Origin: Zea mays
Lineage: Eukaryota > Streptophyta > Magnoliopsida > Poales > Poaceae
Direction of reading: 5' to 3'
Assembly: GCF_902167145.1 (NCBI RefSeq)
Contig: NC_050102.1
Coordinates: 1,984,001-2,048,000, forward strand
DNA length: 64,000 nucleotides
Within the stretch, counting starts at the first letter, position 1. Each line of letters opens with the position of its first letter. Below are positions 34,770 through 46,400 of this stretch, piece by piece. A program made the translations under genes and the position numbers. Under the pieces are notes generated by a model. The model ran no database searches, was not told where the DNA came from, and saw only the letters and a list, made by a program, of their open reading frames with translations.

Positions 34770-34980
34770 CTGGGCGCATTCATATTTATATTTCAAAGTA
34801 AAAATGAAGAAACTAATGACAAAAAGACGGGCCCAGTGCTGACGGTTTCCACATGAGTGGGGTCTGAGGAGGAATAATCGATGCAAGCCTTACCCTGCAT
34901 TTTGCCGAGAGGCTGCATCGAACCTAGGACCTTTGCTCAGTGGGAAGGCTTCTCGCCACTTCGCGGCCTGCCCTTCAATG
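34770..34980 (-). mobile_element. Probable tRNA-derived SINE
   Basis: On the minus strand GGTCCTAGGTTCGATGC resembles an RNA polymerase III B box, with an A-box-like segment (GTGGCGAGAAGCC) upstream. It continues into CAGGGTAAGGC and a non-tRNA body. Borders are approximate and no target duplication was found. Confidence 0.5.
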
Positions 34981-35780
34981 AAGAAGAAAATAGTGATTAA
35001 GAGGGGAACTTCAAACCGTATTCTCCGGTAGAATTCGGTAGTCAACTAAAACAGATTATTCATTTATACGTTACATCCCTACTACTAACACCAAAAATAT
35101 CTTTCTAAAGTTATCCATGTCTCATTCTCAGAGGATGAGTTACGAAGAGGCTTGCTCTATTGAACCTAGTCCTTGATTGCCAAAGCTGGCCCGTGCTACA
35201 TTAATAACATGAAGACAATGCAGTAAGTTCAAGGTATGGTGGTGTAGAAAATGGACAAGAATAACAATACCAACAATATGAATTGTGTCACCCAGGAAGC
35301 ATTTATGTTAATTTTGAAGCAGTTTAATAACCGAAGAGTCCAAACCCCAAACAGTGAGAGAGGACGGAAGACAACATTCACAACGACCCCTTGACCATGG
35401 GCCTTCGTGGGCGTTGTTTGCCTAAGAAGGCGACGACTTCCTACCTGGGGGCGGAGGCGAGAGCGGCGGCGAAGTGATCGAATTCCGGAGGCGAACTGCG
35501 TCTCGGAGGAGCGCCGGCGCAGGAGGTGGTGGGCTGGTGACAGAGGGCGGCGTGGGAGAGACGGCGCCGACGAGAACTAGCAAGGAACAAACACGACAGA
35601 GGGCGGCTACGAGGTCCGGTGGGCCGAGGCGAGGCGAGGCGCAGTTGGCAACGCACCACGCGATCTACTACCAACTGCTTGCCATACAACCAAACATGGG
35701 CCCCCGGACGAGGATTAGCAGCCCAACCGAAATGAAAGCAAAGTCTCTATGCTCCGATTGTACTTTCGGTTGTAAAAGGA

Positions 35781-36010
35781 GGAAGCCTGTGCCGGTGACA
35801 TGATGTCATCAAAAATGAAAGCAATATATAGTACATTAGCAAATATATATATATATATGACGTTATTAACTTAGAACTAGTAAAGTAAAAAAACAATGCA
35901 CTTAAGAAATACTGAATTAGGTTTAACTTTCAAAGCTTAAATGTGAAGCTGCAATTGTAAAATCAAGAGTAAGATGACATTATCATGTCACCGGCACGGC
36001 ACAGGCTTCC
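35781..36010. repeat. Inverted-repeat element (hairpin MITE candidate)
   Basis: GGAAGCCTGTGCCGGTGACA at 35781-35800 recurs inverted at about 35984-36010 with a small insertion, and CTCCGATTGTACTTT occurs just outside both arms. The core is AT-rich. Ends are not sharp enough for a superfamily call. Confidence 0.6.
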
Positions 36011-36885
36011 TGCTCCGATTGTACTTTTCTGCTCCGTGTAACCAGACATTATCAAGCCAATAATACATCTCTATGCTTAGATGATCCATACATAACTTAA
36101 TCACCAGGACCAAGGTGTTCATTGCTACAAACCAGATGTTCACCTCGAAGGGCCGCAACAACGTCAATGGAGGGTGCTGTCTAGTAGCATGGGATAAGGT
36201 CGAGAGGACCACTTGATCTTTGGTAGATTTGGAATTCTCAACCTAGAATTTATGGGTTTGGGCGTTGCAGATTTGATGGTTGTGGTTCCAAAAGGTACAA
36301 AGACACGCTGCGTATTCGAGGAAAAAAAGAGTGTGTGGTAATTCATATCCTCTTTGCTTGCTGGATAAAAAGAACTATATAGGCTTTGCTGATATAAAAA
36401 TGGGTGATATCTTCCATTAGTCTAAAAACAAGCAGGCCCTGTTATATCCAACATCTACTGACCAACGGAGATAAAGGCAGCAAGTAATTTCACAAACTAT
36501 GCCTTGTCAAACTATAGGCTGAGATTCACAAAACATCTATCTATAATACAGCACAACTACACTAAAATTTCAGTAATCAAATAATACATGTAGACAAAAT
36601 CAACGCGGTACCTGTTTGGGATGTGCCGTCAGAGAGCATCGCGGACAGGGGGCGTGCGCGCCGAGGCGGGGGACATGTGGTGTGGACATCCTACTTACGT
36701 TCTTAATAGTAGTATATATAATATAGATAACAAGTCATGCCAGCAGCAAAATCTTGCCTGATCACAGCTTACTCTTTTATTTTACCAGGGGATAGCAAAC
36801 TCCTTCCTTCCCAGAACTACAGAATTCACATCATTCTCATGCTTGGGATGATGAGCGAACGAACGGTTGGAGCACACGGAATATG

Positions 36886-36998
36886 GTTTGTTTTGGATTA
36901 TAATCTATTTAGATTATATAATCCAACAAATTATGAAGTAACTTAGTTCATAATTTGTTGGATTATATAATCTGGACATATTATAATCCCAAACAAAC
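36886..36998. mobile_element. MITE with long central palindrome
   Basis: Terminal inverted repeats GTTTGTTTTGGATTATAA and its near-complement (TTATAATCCCAAACAAAC), with an inner palindrome built on GGATTATATAATCCAACAAA. A fragment of the same family lies at 45132-45178. Confidence 0.75.
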
Positions 36999-37431
36999 AC
37001 GCAGTTAGTAGCTGTATCATCGAACAAGTATGGCAATTTCTATGAACTTCAACAAAAAAGGCTCAGCACACGTACAGATATATAACATTAGCAAGGCAGA
37101 CAATTACACGAAACATAGGCTTAACTGTTATTATACAGGCAAAGCAAAAGGAATAATTTCATTCCCATTGAATCAGATCAGAAGCCGGAGCACAACCCTG
37201 TTTGTCAGTTTTGCCAAAGCCCGACCGGAATTACAAACAGGACAGGGGCAGAGCAAGAAAAGGAGTGCTCCAAATCAATGGCATCTAAGTAAAAAGGCTA
37301 TCTTCCTTTCCTTTTCTGCTTCTATGTACCCTAAACGACTTTAAACCTAAAACTCAACCCTAACTCTCCTCGTGTCAGCTGCTACCCGCTATAGGTTTCC
37401 CTAGAATGTACAAAAGCACCAAGACCAGTCA

Positions 37432-40400
37432 TCATACTTGGACCCTCTGCCTTGTCACACGGCCACCCCCACTGAAGTCAAGCACTCTTGGGCCCCCGGT
37501 CCAGTCGTCATCATCGGAGTCGTCGGAGTCATCGCCACGTGCGCCACCACGGGCTTTTGTAACACTCGAGGCAGCCGTTCTCCTGACCCTCGTCGTACTT
37601 CTTGGGGTTGGGTTTGTCGTATTTCTCGGGGTTGGGCGCTTCCTAATCTGGACTGAAGGGATGAACACAGCAAAGTCCATGGAATCTTCGTGGAGCACTG
37701 TCTTGAAATCCTGAGCATCATGTCCACCAAGCCACATCAGGATCAGCCGGGTAGTATATAACTTTTAAAGAGAGAGTAGGACATGCCAGATAGCAAACCA
37801 TAAACTATACGGCTTTGTTTTGCCAAGGAATCTTAAGTTCACTATTTAGTACCTGGTAAACAGAAGCTACGTCCTGCAGGCAGCTCGGCAGACTGATGTT
37901 AGTGCTGCTAACATTAAAAGGAATATTCTGCCTGGAGAATGTTTCTCCAGATTTCGGAGGCTCCTTTAGAGAAAATGACTGTATTTTCAAAACACAATTG
38001 CACCATGTCTCATGTAAATGCACCCATAATAGCAGTACCAATCTACAAATAAAGAGCAAGCCATACCTGACAGCGGGCATCATCTAAACTATAGACAACT
38101 TTCAAATGTCTCTTCAATTTCAGCAGTAGCTGAAGGGCTATTGCATCAAGGCAATCTCCCTGGCCAAAAAAAAAATTAGTGAAAATAATAAGATGAAAAA
38201 GGGTTCACGGCAGCAGCCTCCCCGATGGATCAATTAAAATAATGGACCCTACCACCCAGAACTTCTCTAACGCACCTGCACTTTGGCCATATCCACGTCA
38301 ACCTGCACTTTGGCCATGTCCACGTCTGAAGTACTGCAAGGATTGGCATTCACCCTTTCATGGGCATAGCCCACGTTATCATAATATCCGCCAGGCTCTT
38401 GCATGACAACATGCCTCTCTCCTGGCAACGTTGGCATATCCACTGTATTTTGAGACTGAGACATAGAAGTCCACCTTTTCAAATTGCTCTCAACTCCTCC
38501 AGCTTTAAGGTGAATAATTCGATTTATATCATAGATCAAGTAAAGTGGTTCATCGGAGCATGTGAAAGGCAGGGAGGCAAGAACTTCGGCACAGTATCTG
38601 CAATGTGTACACAAAATGACAGTCAATACCTCATCAAAGAATAGAGCGTCAACAAGTGTATTTTTACTTCAATTACTTACACAAGAAAGCTAACTGTGCT
38701 GCGACTCCGGCTATCAGACTCGAATTTCCGAACTATCGAGTGGACAAATTTGTTTCTGGAATTTCGATTTGAACGGATAAGACGGTATATTCTAGATATG
38801 CCAGGTTTGACAAATGCAATTGGATTTGATTTTATGTTTGCTGCCATCTTATGGTTGCTGACTATGGATTCAAAGAATTTAAATGACATTTGTAGTCCAT
38901 CACCCAAACGGCTTTCAAAAAATAAAGGGTACCTGCAAACAAATTCAGACCGATTAGATAGTGTTTTATTCCAAATATAATAAAACAAATAAGCATCGAA
39001 AGTTGAGCAAACTTACTTTTCATTCATATTCATCAGCAGATGATGAGCCAACTTTGAGTTCCCCTCCAGTGGGTCCATTTCAAGTGCTATAAGGTGAGGA
39101 ACACAGGTAATAGGGTGAACTAAACCCTGGCGGAGTACAACTTCAACAATCTACAAGAAGAATTTATTTCTATTGTAAAATGGTAAGATAAAGTGTGACA
39201 AGAAATGTAATGCCTGCCTATAATTCACCTTAAGTGCACTCTGGCGAACTTGATCATTTGTATCCAAGCACCTTTCAAGAATAGAACTCCAATACAATTG
39301 AATAATACCACCACATATGTTGGTGTCTCCAGCACCAGCAGCAACAGGCACTTTACTTCTGCCATTTATTTCACACCGGACAGGAGGTTTCACAGTGCTC
39401 TCGGCAGTAAGTTGGCTTTCAGCATCTCTGAGATACTCATAGAGGTTTTGAAGTCCTTGAATCTGAACAGGTGGATTAATTTACTTAACTTTTCAAACAA
39501 AAAAACCAAAAGGAGTTGTGAAGTACCTTTAATCTATAATCAACCTCAGAAGATAGTGCTGTCTCTATGAGTTTCAACATATCCTTTTGTAGCATAAATT
39601 CAGGCTTCGCAATAAGTATGTATCCCAAAGTCTGAATGCACAAGGGGGAAATGGCATCTTATAAAGGAACAGTAAATATAAAAATAAAATAAAATGTGCA
39701 AGCCTGTAACAACCAAAGCAACAGTTATGTAGACAGGTGATTTGCTATGCATTGTTATCTATGCTAGTTCCACTTGCTATGGGTCTCAAATAAATAATGC
39801 CACAAGTTATGAACCCACTCGACTAGTAACCATGCACAGATATCTGGAGATTGTAAACAAGATTCAAAAGTGGGCAGCCAATCACATAGAATCACACCAT
39901 AAACTACAATGGATACAGCTAGGCATGAATGATCCCATCACCAAGCGGATATTTTATGTCTTAATGAATTACATGTGGTCACACACACCTGCAAAGCTCG
40001 AACCTTCAAGCTAAAATCATCCCTGAGAAGATATTTTCTCTGGAGCAAGTTGATAATCTTGGGAAAATCAAGCTGATTTTCAGATGTTTGCATCAATTGA
40101 TAACCATACCGAAGGAGGAGTCCAAGACAAAACAGTGATCGACCCAATAACTGAGTTCCAGAATGAATACAATCAGCTAAACATAGAAAAGTTGCATGTT
40201 TGAAACAGAGAGACATCGCAAGCATACAGAGCTTGGTAGAGAAACAGTGGTTTTCATGCCCAATACATATACAAGATAAATCATAAATGTACTTCTACAG
40301 TTGTCCTCAACTGCACATAATACATAGATGGAACAAGTATAGGCCTCATAATAAAAATACTACTATGTGAAAATAAGTTTCATTTTTACCATATATTGCA

Positions 40401-43400
40401 TAAGTTTGCACTTGCAGCTCACTCAATGAATAAAAAAATGAAACAATACCTGACTATCTGAATTAGCTCCAGACAGATGCTTGTAGAAAATATTGACAAG
40501 GTTTTCCACTAATCCTGGACCTCTACCTGCTGACTCGCTCAGAGCACAAAGGCACCTGTAAAAAGGGAAGAGAGAAAAAACAAGAATGTTTCAAGGCAAG
40601 TCTAGCAAGATGATCAGAGGGAAAAAAACATGAGCTCAACCGCTGCTGCCAAAACTGCATCTAGAACTAATTAGCACTAGATCACACCCCCCCCTGTAGG
40701 AATCATGATTAATATACGAATAAGCTATTCACTAACTACCTAGGACATAGTAACTATGCTTAAATGTTTACAAATGATCAACATCCTCCAGGTTGATGAT
40801 CTGCTGGGTTAAAGCAGTTCTGTAGGGGTGTGGTGTTTTTAGTCAGCAGGTGATTTCTAGTCTGTTCTGGTGTGTGGTGTATAGGGGATCCCCCCCCCCT
40901 TCCCCACCCTTCTTTCACTCTTCTTATTAGGCTGTCTCCGACAGCTTATCCATCATATTATTCATCTCTTATTTCAAACTTCATGCAAAACAGTGTTTTG
41001 CACGGCCATATGCACGATATCCTAGAGACAGCCTTACAATGAAACACAACTCTCCTGCTTATTCGAGAGAGAAAAAATGATGACATATAGACACGATAGT
41101 TTTTGGAAAATATATTAAGGGAAAACCCCTTATTTCTGTCAGACAAAAACAAGATGATTCCCATTTTCGGAAAAAGATCTTGGGTCTGAGAGATATGTTC
41201 TATAGCCACTGCAAGATAATTGTTGGTAATGGCAGGAAAACTAGTTTTTGGAAAAACTCCTGGACAGGTGACTATCCTTTGGCTAACAAATTCCCTTGTC
41301 TATTTGATTTGGCTTATGATAAGGACATTTCAGTCAATAAGGTCTTGTCTTCTAATTTTGAAGCCCTCTCTTTTAGAAGGAGGATTATTGGTAATTTGAA
41401 CTTGATGTATGAGGAGCTAATGGGGTGTTGCAATAATCAGGCTTTGTCTGACCAGGAAGATAGAATGGTTTGGTCTCTTGGTAAAAAGGGTTCTTCTGTG
41501 AACTCCTTGTATAAAAAGAAGATGAGTGATCAAGTGGCTGTGCCGTGTAGGTTCTTGTGGAAATCCAAATTACCACATAAAATCAAAGTTTTTATCTGGC
41601 TGGTTGTGAGAAACAAAATTCTCACAAAAGACAACTTAAAAAAAAAGAAACTGGCACGGTTCTGGGGATTGTTGTTTCTGTGGTTGTTCTGAATCGGTTG
41701 ACCATTTATTCTTTAATTGTTCTATTGCAAGATATGTGTGGAGAGTGATTCAAGTTGACTTAAATTTGGATTTCATTCCAAAAAATACCAAAGAGCTCTG
41801 TGATAGCTGGATGAAAGGTCCTAAGAATAAATCCACTAATTTGTTACTGTTTGGTTGTGGTGCTGTTTTTTGGGCAATATGGAGAACCAGAAATGATTGG
41901 TGCTTTGGCAAAAAAAAATTTGCTTGATCCTTCTAACGTCGTTTTTCTCTGCTGCTTTTGGTTGGATTCCTGGGCTATTCGTCAGAAAGAGAAGGAAAAA
42001 AGGATGGTGGTCCAAGGAAGCAAAATAATTAGAAAGATAGCAAGTGAAGTTCTTTGCCGGGCGTATGGGTGGAGACCTAGTGATCGACCATAAATTTTAG
42101 TTCAAAAATAAATAAAAATAGAGCCCGATCTTAATCCGATCCTTAAATCTTATAGTGTAAAATTTAGAGCCCATTGTCACCCATAGTTATGGATGGTGCT
42201 AAGGGCCTTGGATCCTTGGATCTCGCTAGGTCTTTGAATGTGGCCGGGTCCTTAGATATCTAGACCCTTGGTATTATTCTGTTTTTTTGTGTTGTTTTCT
42301 TTTTCTTTTTGTTCTTTTGGCAGGATCTCTTACTTGTAAAACCCTTTGGGTTTGTCTCCTTCCCTTTTAATATAAAGATGTACAGTTCTCTCTGCGCGTT
42401 CGATAAAAAAAAAAGAAAATGTTGTTTTGTAGGAACAACTCAGATAAGAAATATGTAAGATGTTAAGACTTAAGAGAGAGTAGTGAAATGAAATAAAAAG
42501 TTATGTAATGGTGCAGAACTGGACATAAAAGTATACAAAGAATAAAAAATCTTCAAAATAAAAAAATATCGTCTAAATTACATCAATAGCATATGAACTG
42601 TCACACATCCAATCTGGACCACAACGTTAGGCCAAACTGGCCAGGAGAGGCCCAGGACCAAGCCCTGGCCAGCCTCAAGGCCACCCGGAACGCAGCCAAG
42701 GAGTAGGCCACCGCCGTCCCCTCAATCTCCCAATATACAGGAGGATTCGGAATAAAAGGAAGTTTAGGATAAAATTAGTGGAAACGAATAAATAATTGTT
42801 TAGAAAATAAGATCGAGTTTATTTAGGAAATAGGACTGTTTGGTTAGGAAATAAGTCCAAATCTATAAGGACTCTTCCTATATTTTGCTTGGAGTACAAG
42901 TCTTCTAGGTACTATAAATATAAGGACAATGTAACCGTTTCAACCTAAGCAAGGAATAGAGCAATTGCTCTCCCTACCTCCCTCTCTCTCTCATGCCGCT
43001 GACGCCCCTCTCTCTGCGCTGTTGCTGCCCTAGCAACAGCCACCCCCTATAGCCCGCCGTCCCCAACCATAGCCGCCGGCAACAGACGCCAAACCGGCCC
43101 CAGATCAGGGCTGTGACATGAACTCATAAAATGAATTCTCAACTCCATATAGAATGTAGGGAGAAACAATGCTCATCGAACAATAATTAGGGAGTTGAAG
43201 AGGTGATGTATTTACTTGATACAGGCATGTACAACTGTCAAATACGAATGGCGAACTATCATATGTTTCAGATCTTTCTCAAGTTCTTCAACAACATTTT
43301 GTGTTGGCTTCCTTATGAGTGGAAGAACAGCATCAATCACAAAAATAATACTTTCAAGCAACTGGGCAGCTGATTTACTGTCAACCTGTAGATATAGATG

Positions 43401-46400
43401 ATCAGGAGCAAATGAAATTGTATTGGTAGGGGAGAAATAAATGACAAACTATGATTGATGACCATAGACAATAATGAACTTGCATTCAGTTCCAAAAAAA
43501 GATATCTCAGATATGTAAATGTGCACAGAACTAACTGACATTATTAAAATTACTTTGCTGTAATTTTGACTGTAGCGGGAAAGTACCATACAAACTCACA
43601 GGGCACAAAAGTTTTAGTTAATCACATCAACAAGAATATAGCTACTTAGCTACTTCACAAAAATAATCAGAACTCTAGCTCTATTGTTTACAGTATATGT
43701 GTAGTAAAAAAAACCAACCACAAAACACCAGAAATTTCGAACATATAGGTTCCTGTCTACAGCACAATTAGCAGAGGAGCATGATAAATAGTATGATGTG
43801 GTATGAATGTGCAGCACTGCAGCCACAGCATCAATGAAACCCTAGGCTATCATAAATAAAGGGACAATAGTGTTCTTGCCCCTGTTGAAAGACCAATTGC
43901 GATTTTGTCCTTGCTCTTTAAGTTTGTAATTTTGCCCCCTGCTCTGGGTGATTATAATTTTGTTCATGCACTTTGAGACTTTTAAAATTATTTTTTTGTC
44001 AAAGTTTGCTCAAACTTGAAATGTGTACATATTTTGCCAAGTTTTGTCCTCAAAATTGTTTTGGTATCTGTCAAATGCTCTAAATGTTGATAGGGGCAAA
44101 ATGACATATAGTAATCAAGAAGTAGGGGCAATTCATATGAGCCAACTAGTCTTCTAATAGCTGAGTTCACACCGTTAAGTGGATTTAATGGAATAGGGGT
44201 AAACGCTGCCTTCAGTTCAAAAAAACAGTGGCGAAATCACAAAGTTAGCAAAATGAGGGTAAAATCACAAAGTTATTCTGACAGGAGATGACAACCTAAA
44301 CTTGGACTGATGCAAACCATGCTCACCTGAATATTAAGGTATGGTTGTAGTGTCACAACAAACTTAGAAGGATCAGTTACTGGAATGCAGAGCGTGGGAT
44401 CAACAATACAAAATGCTTGCAAAGCAACAATATAAGGAAGCATGTGGATTTCCATCTCCTTAGCAGCTCCCTCCTCAACCTTCAAGAAAGAGATGTGCAA
44501 GAATTGATCTCAAGTTATCGATTACACAATCTATTTACTATCAGATTAGGTCAGAAAGTACCTGCAATATTCTTTCTAATAAGCGTTTGCATATTAATTC
44601 GCAACGCTTCTGAATTGATGCCACCATGTATGAGTTAATCCCTGCAGCCTTGGTTGACTGAGGGAGGAAATCAAGAGTCAAGTTACGTTTTATGATGGTA
44701 ATCAGAGGTTGGTGATTGGTCATCTTCCTCAACATGTCAACAATTTGCTCAGTCTTTTTAGCTATCTCCATTGGAACTGAACTTCCATCAGCAACCAAGT
44801 GCTTATGGCTCCCAGTTGGTTCTTCAAACCATAGTTCATAAAATGTTTTACATACAAGATCCTACAAAGGTAATGAAGATAGTTTAAGTTAACCCAATCG
44901 GTAATCGAAAGCAACATAAAAATTGCAGGCCCAACAATGTTGCATGTTCTTATGTAATATCATAAAATTATATTTGGTGTTATGTTATCCATTATGGAAT
45001 CAAGGAGCACAAAAACGATTGACCAGACTAGTAGTGTGACTTTAAGATTGGTGTCGTAAATTATTTCATGTGTAGGGAGATTATGTATGGCTAAATAGAA
45101 AAAAAAAGAAAAAAAGATGCACATTAACTAAGTTTGTTGGATTATATAATCTGGGCAGATTATAATCCCAAACAAACACTCCCTAAATTCCACAGATGAG
45201 GATGTTTTCTTATTTGGAAAAACAAAAGATGCAAGGAAGTTTCCAAATTAACATGTAAACATTTTAAGTAACTAAACTCTCTTCACTAACGCATGAGAGC
45301 ACATATTTAAGCCCAAATTAACATGTAAACATTTTAAGTAACTACACTCACTTCACTAACGCATGAGAGCACATATTTAAGCCCGTACACACCTAAGAAT
45401 CAACCAATTACAAAAATAAAATTGAAACAATAGGCAATGAAAGCAAAGAAAATATTTGCAATAACATATCAGGCTAATATATTTTCATGACATCGGTCAA
45501 TAGTTTTTCATATCAGGCTATCAACTCACCTGTACACTGGATTCCTCATCATTAACACGAGAAATTATCTCCACAAAGGCATGTGTTGTGTCTGTGTTTG
45601 GATTAGAAGCACATAGATCCCTTATAATTTTGATTGCACGCTTGCGAACGCTGACTCCAGTGTCCTTTATTCGCTCAGCAACTTTTTCTATATACTGTGA
45701 TGGGAAGATGCATAGTAAACCATATCAATGCCCACAAATAATGTCACAAAGTAACTTGATATCATGATATGTCGTATGTCTGCTGACCTTCAGGCCCACA
45801 TCAGGATGTGAAGCAATATGCCTCCCAACAAGTTCAAGGGCAGCTTCACGAACAGAAATAGCCGAATCACAAAACCTCCCTTCGACAGCAGATTGGACAC
45901 GTTTGTCACCCAAGACCTCAGGGTCAGCTTCAACTATACTGCTGACCTACAAATAAGTTCTAGATACTGATGAATGATGTCCAAATGAAAAGGCTGCAAA
46001 ACATATAGTTTCATAGGTTACACAAATACTCACCGCACGCAAGGCTTTTGCTCTTATTACAGGAGAATTTTCTCTCAAGCTAGCCTGAAAAGCATTGGGA
46101 ATTAACTCTAGAACATATAGATTAAACTTTAGTATCTGGAAGCAACCACATACCAAAAGAAGAGCAAGAATTTTATCAAAACCCCTGCAAAATGAGTTCT
46201 TCTGACCAAGTGCCAAGCAAATTTTCTTTGCTGAATCTCTGGAAATTGCCAGACCATTGCCAGAATCTCGCAGAATCTCTTTTGATTTTAATCTAGCGAG
46301 ATAGTAGATGATCTCCTCCTGAGAATGTTGGTTTTCTTTGTTCCAGATGCACAGATAGAACCTGTATACAAAATGGTTATAGATCTCCAAATGCACTGGC

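Larger units (their letters stand above)
34298..37431. other. Spacer between SCC2 and the PTEN relic
   Basis: Mostly AT-rich. It contains a SINE-like copy, a hairpin and a MITE (listed separately), and a GC-rich island at about 35400-35690. The island's minus strand has a CCCCCAG/GTAGGAAG donor near 35440 and could be an orphan first exon and promoter of the old PTEN gene. No intact gene is visible. Confidence 0.5.

Noticed and set aside
43855..44250. Possible MITE with AGGGACAATAG-like ends
   Set aside because: No convincing inverted ends or target duplication could be found by eye.
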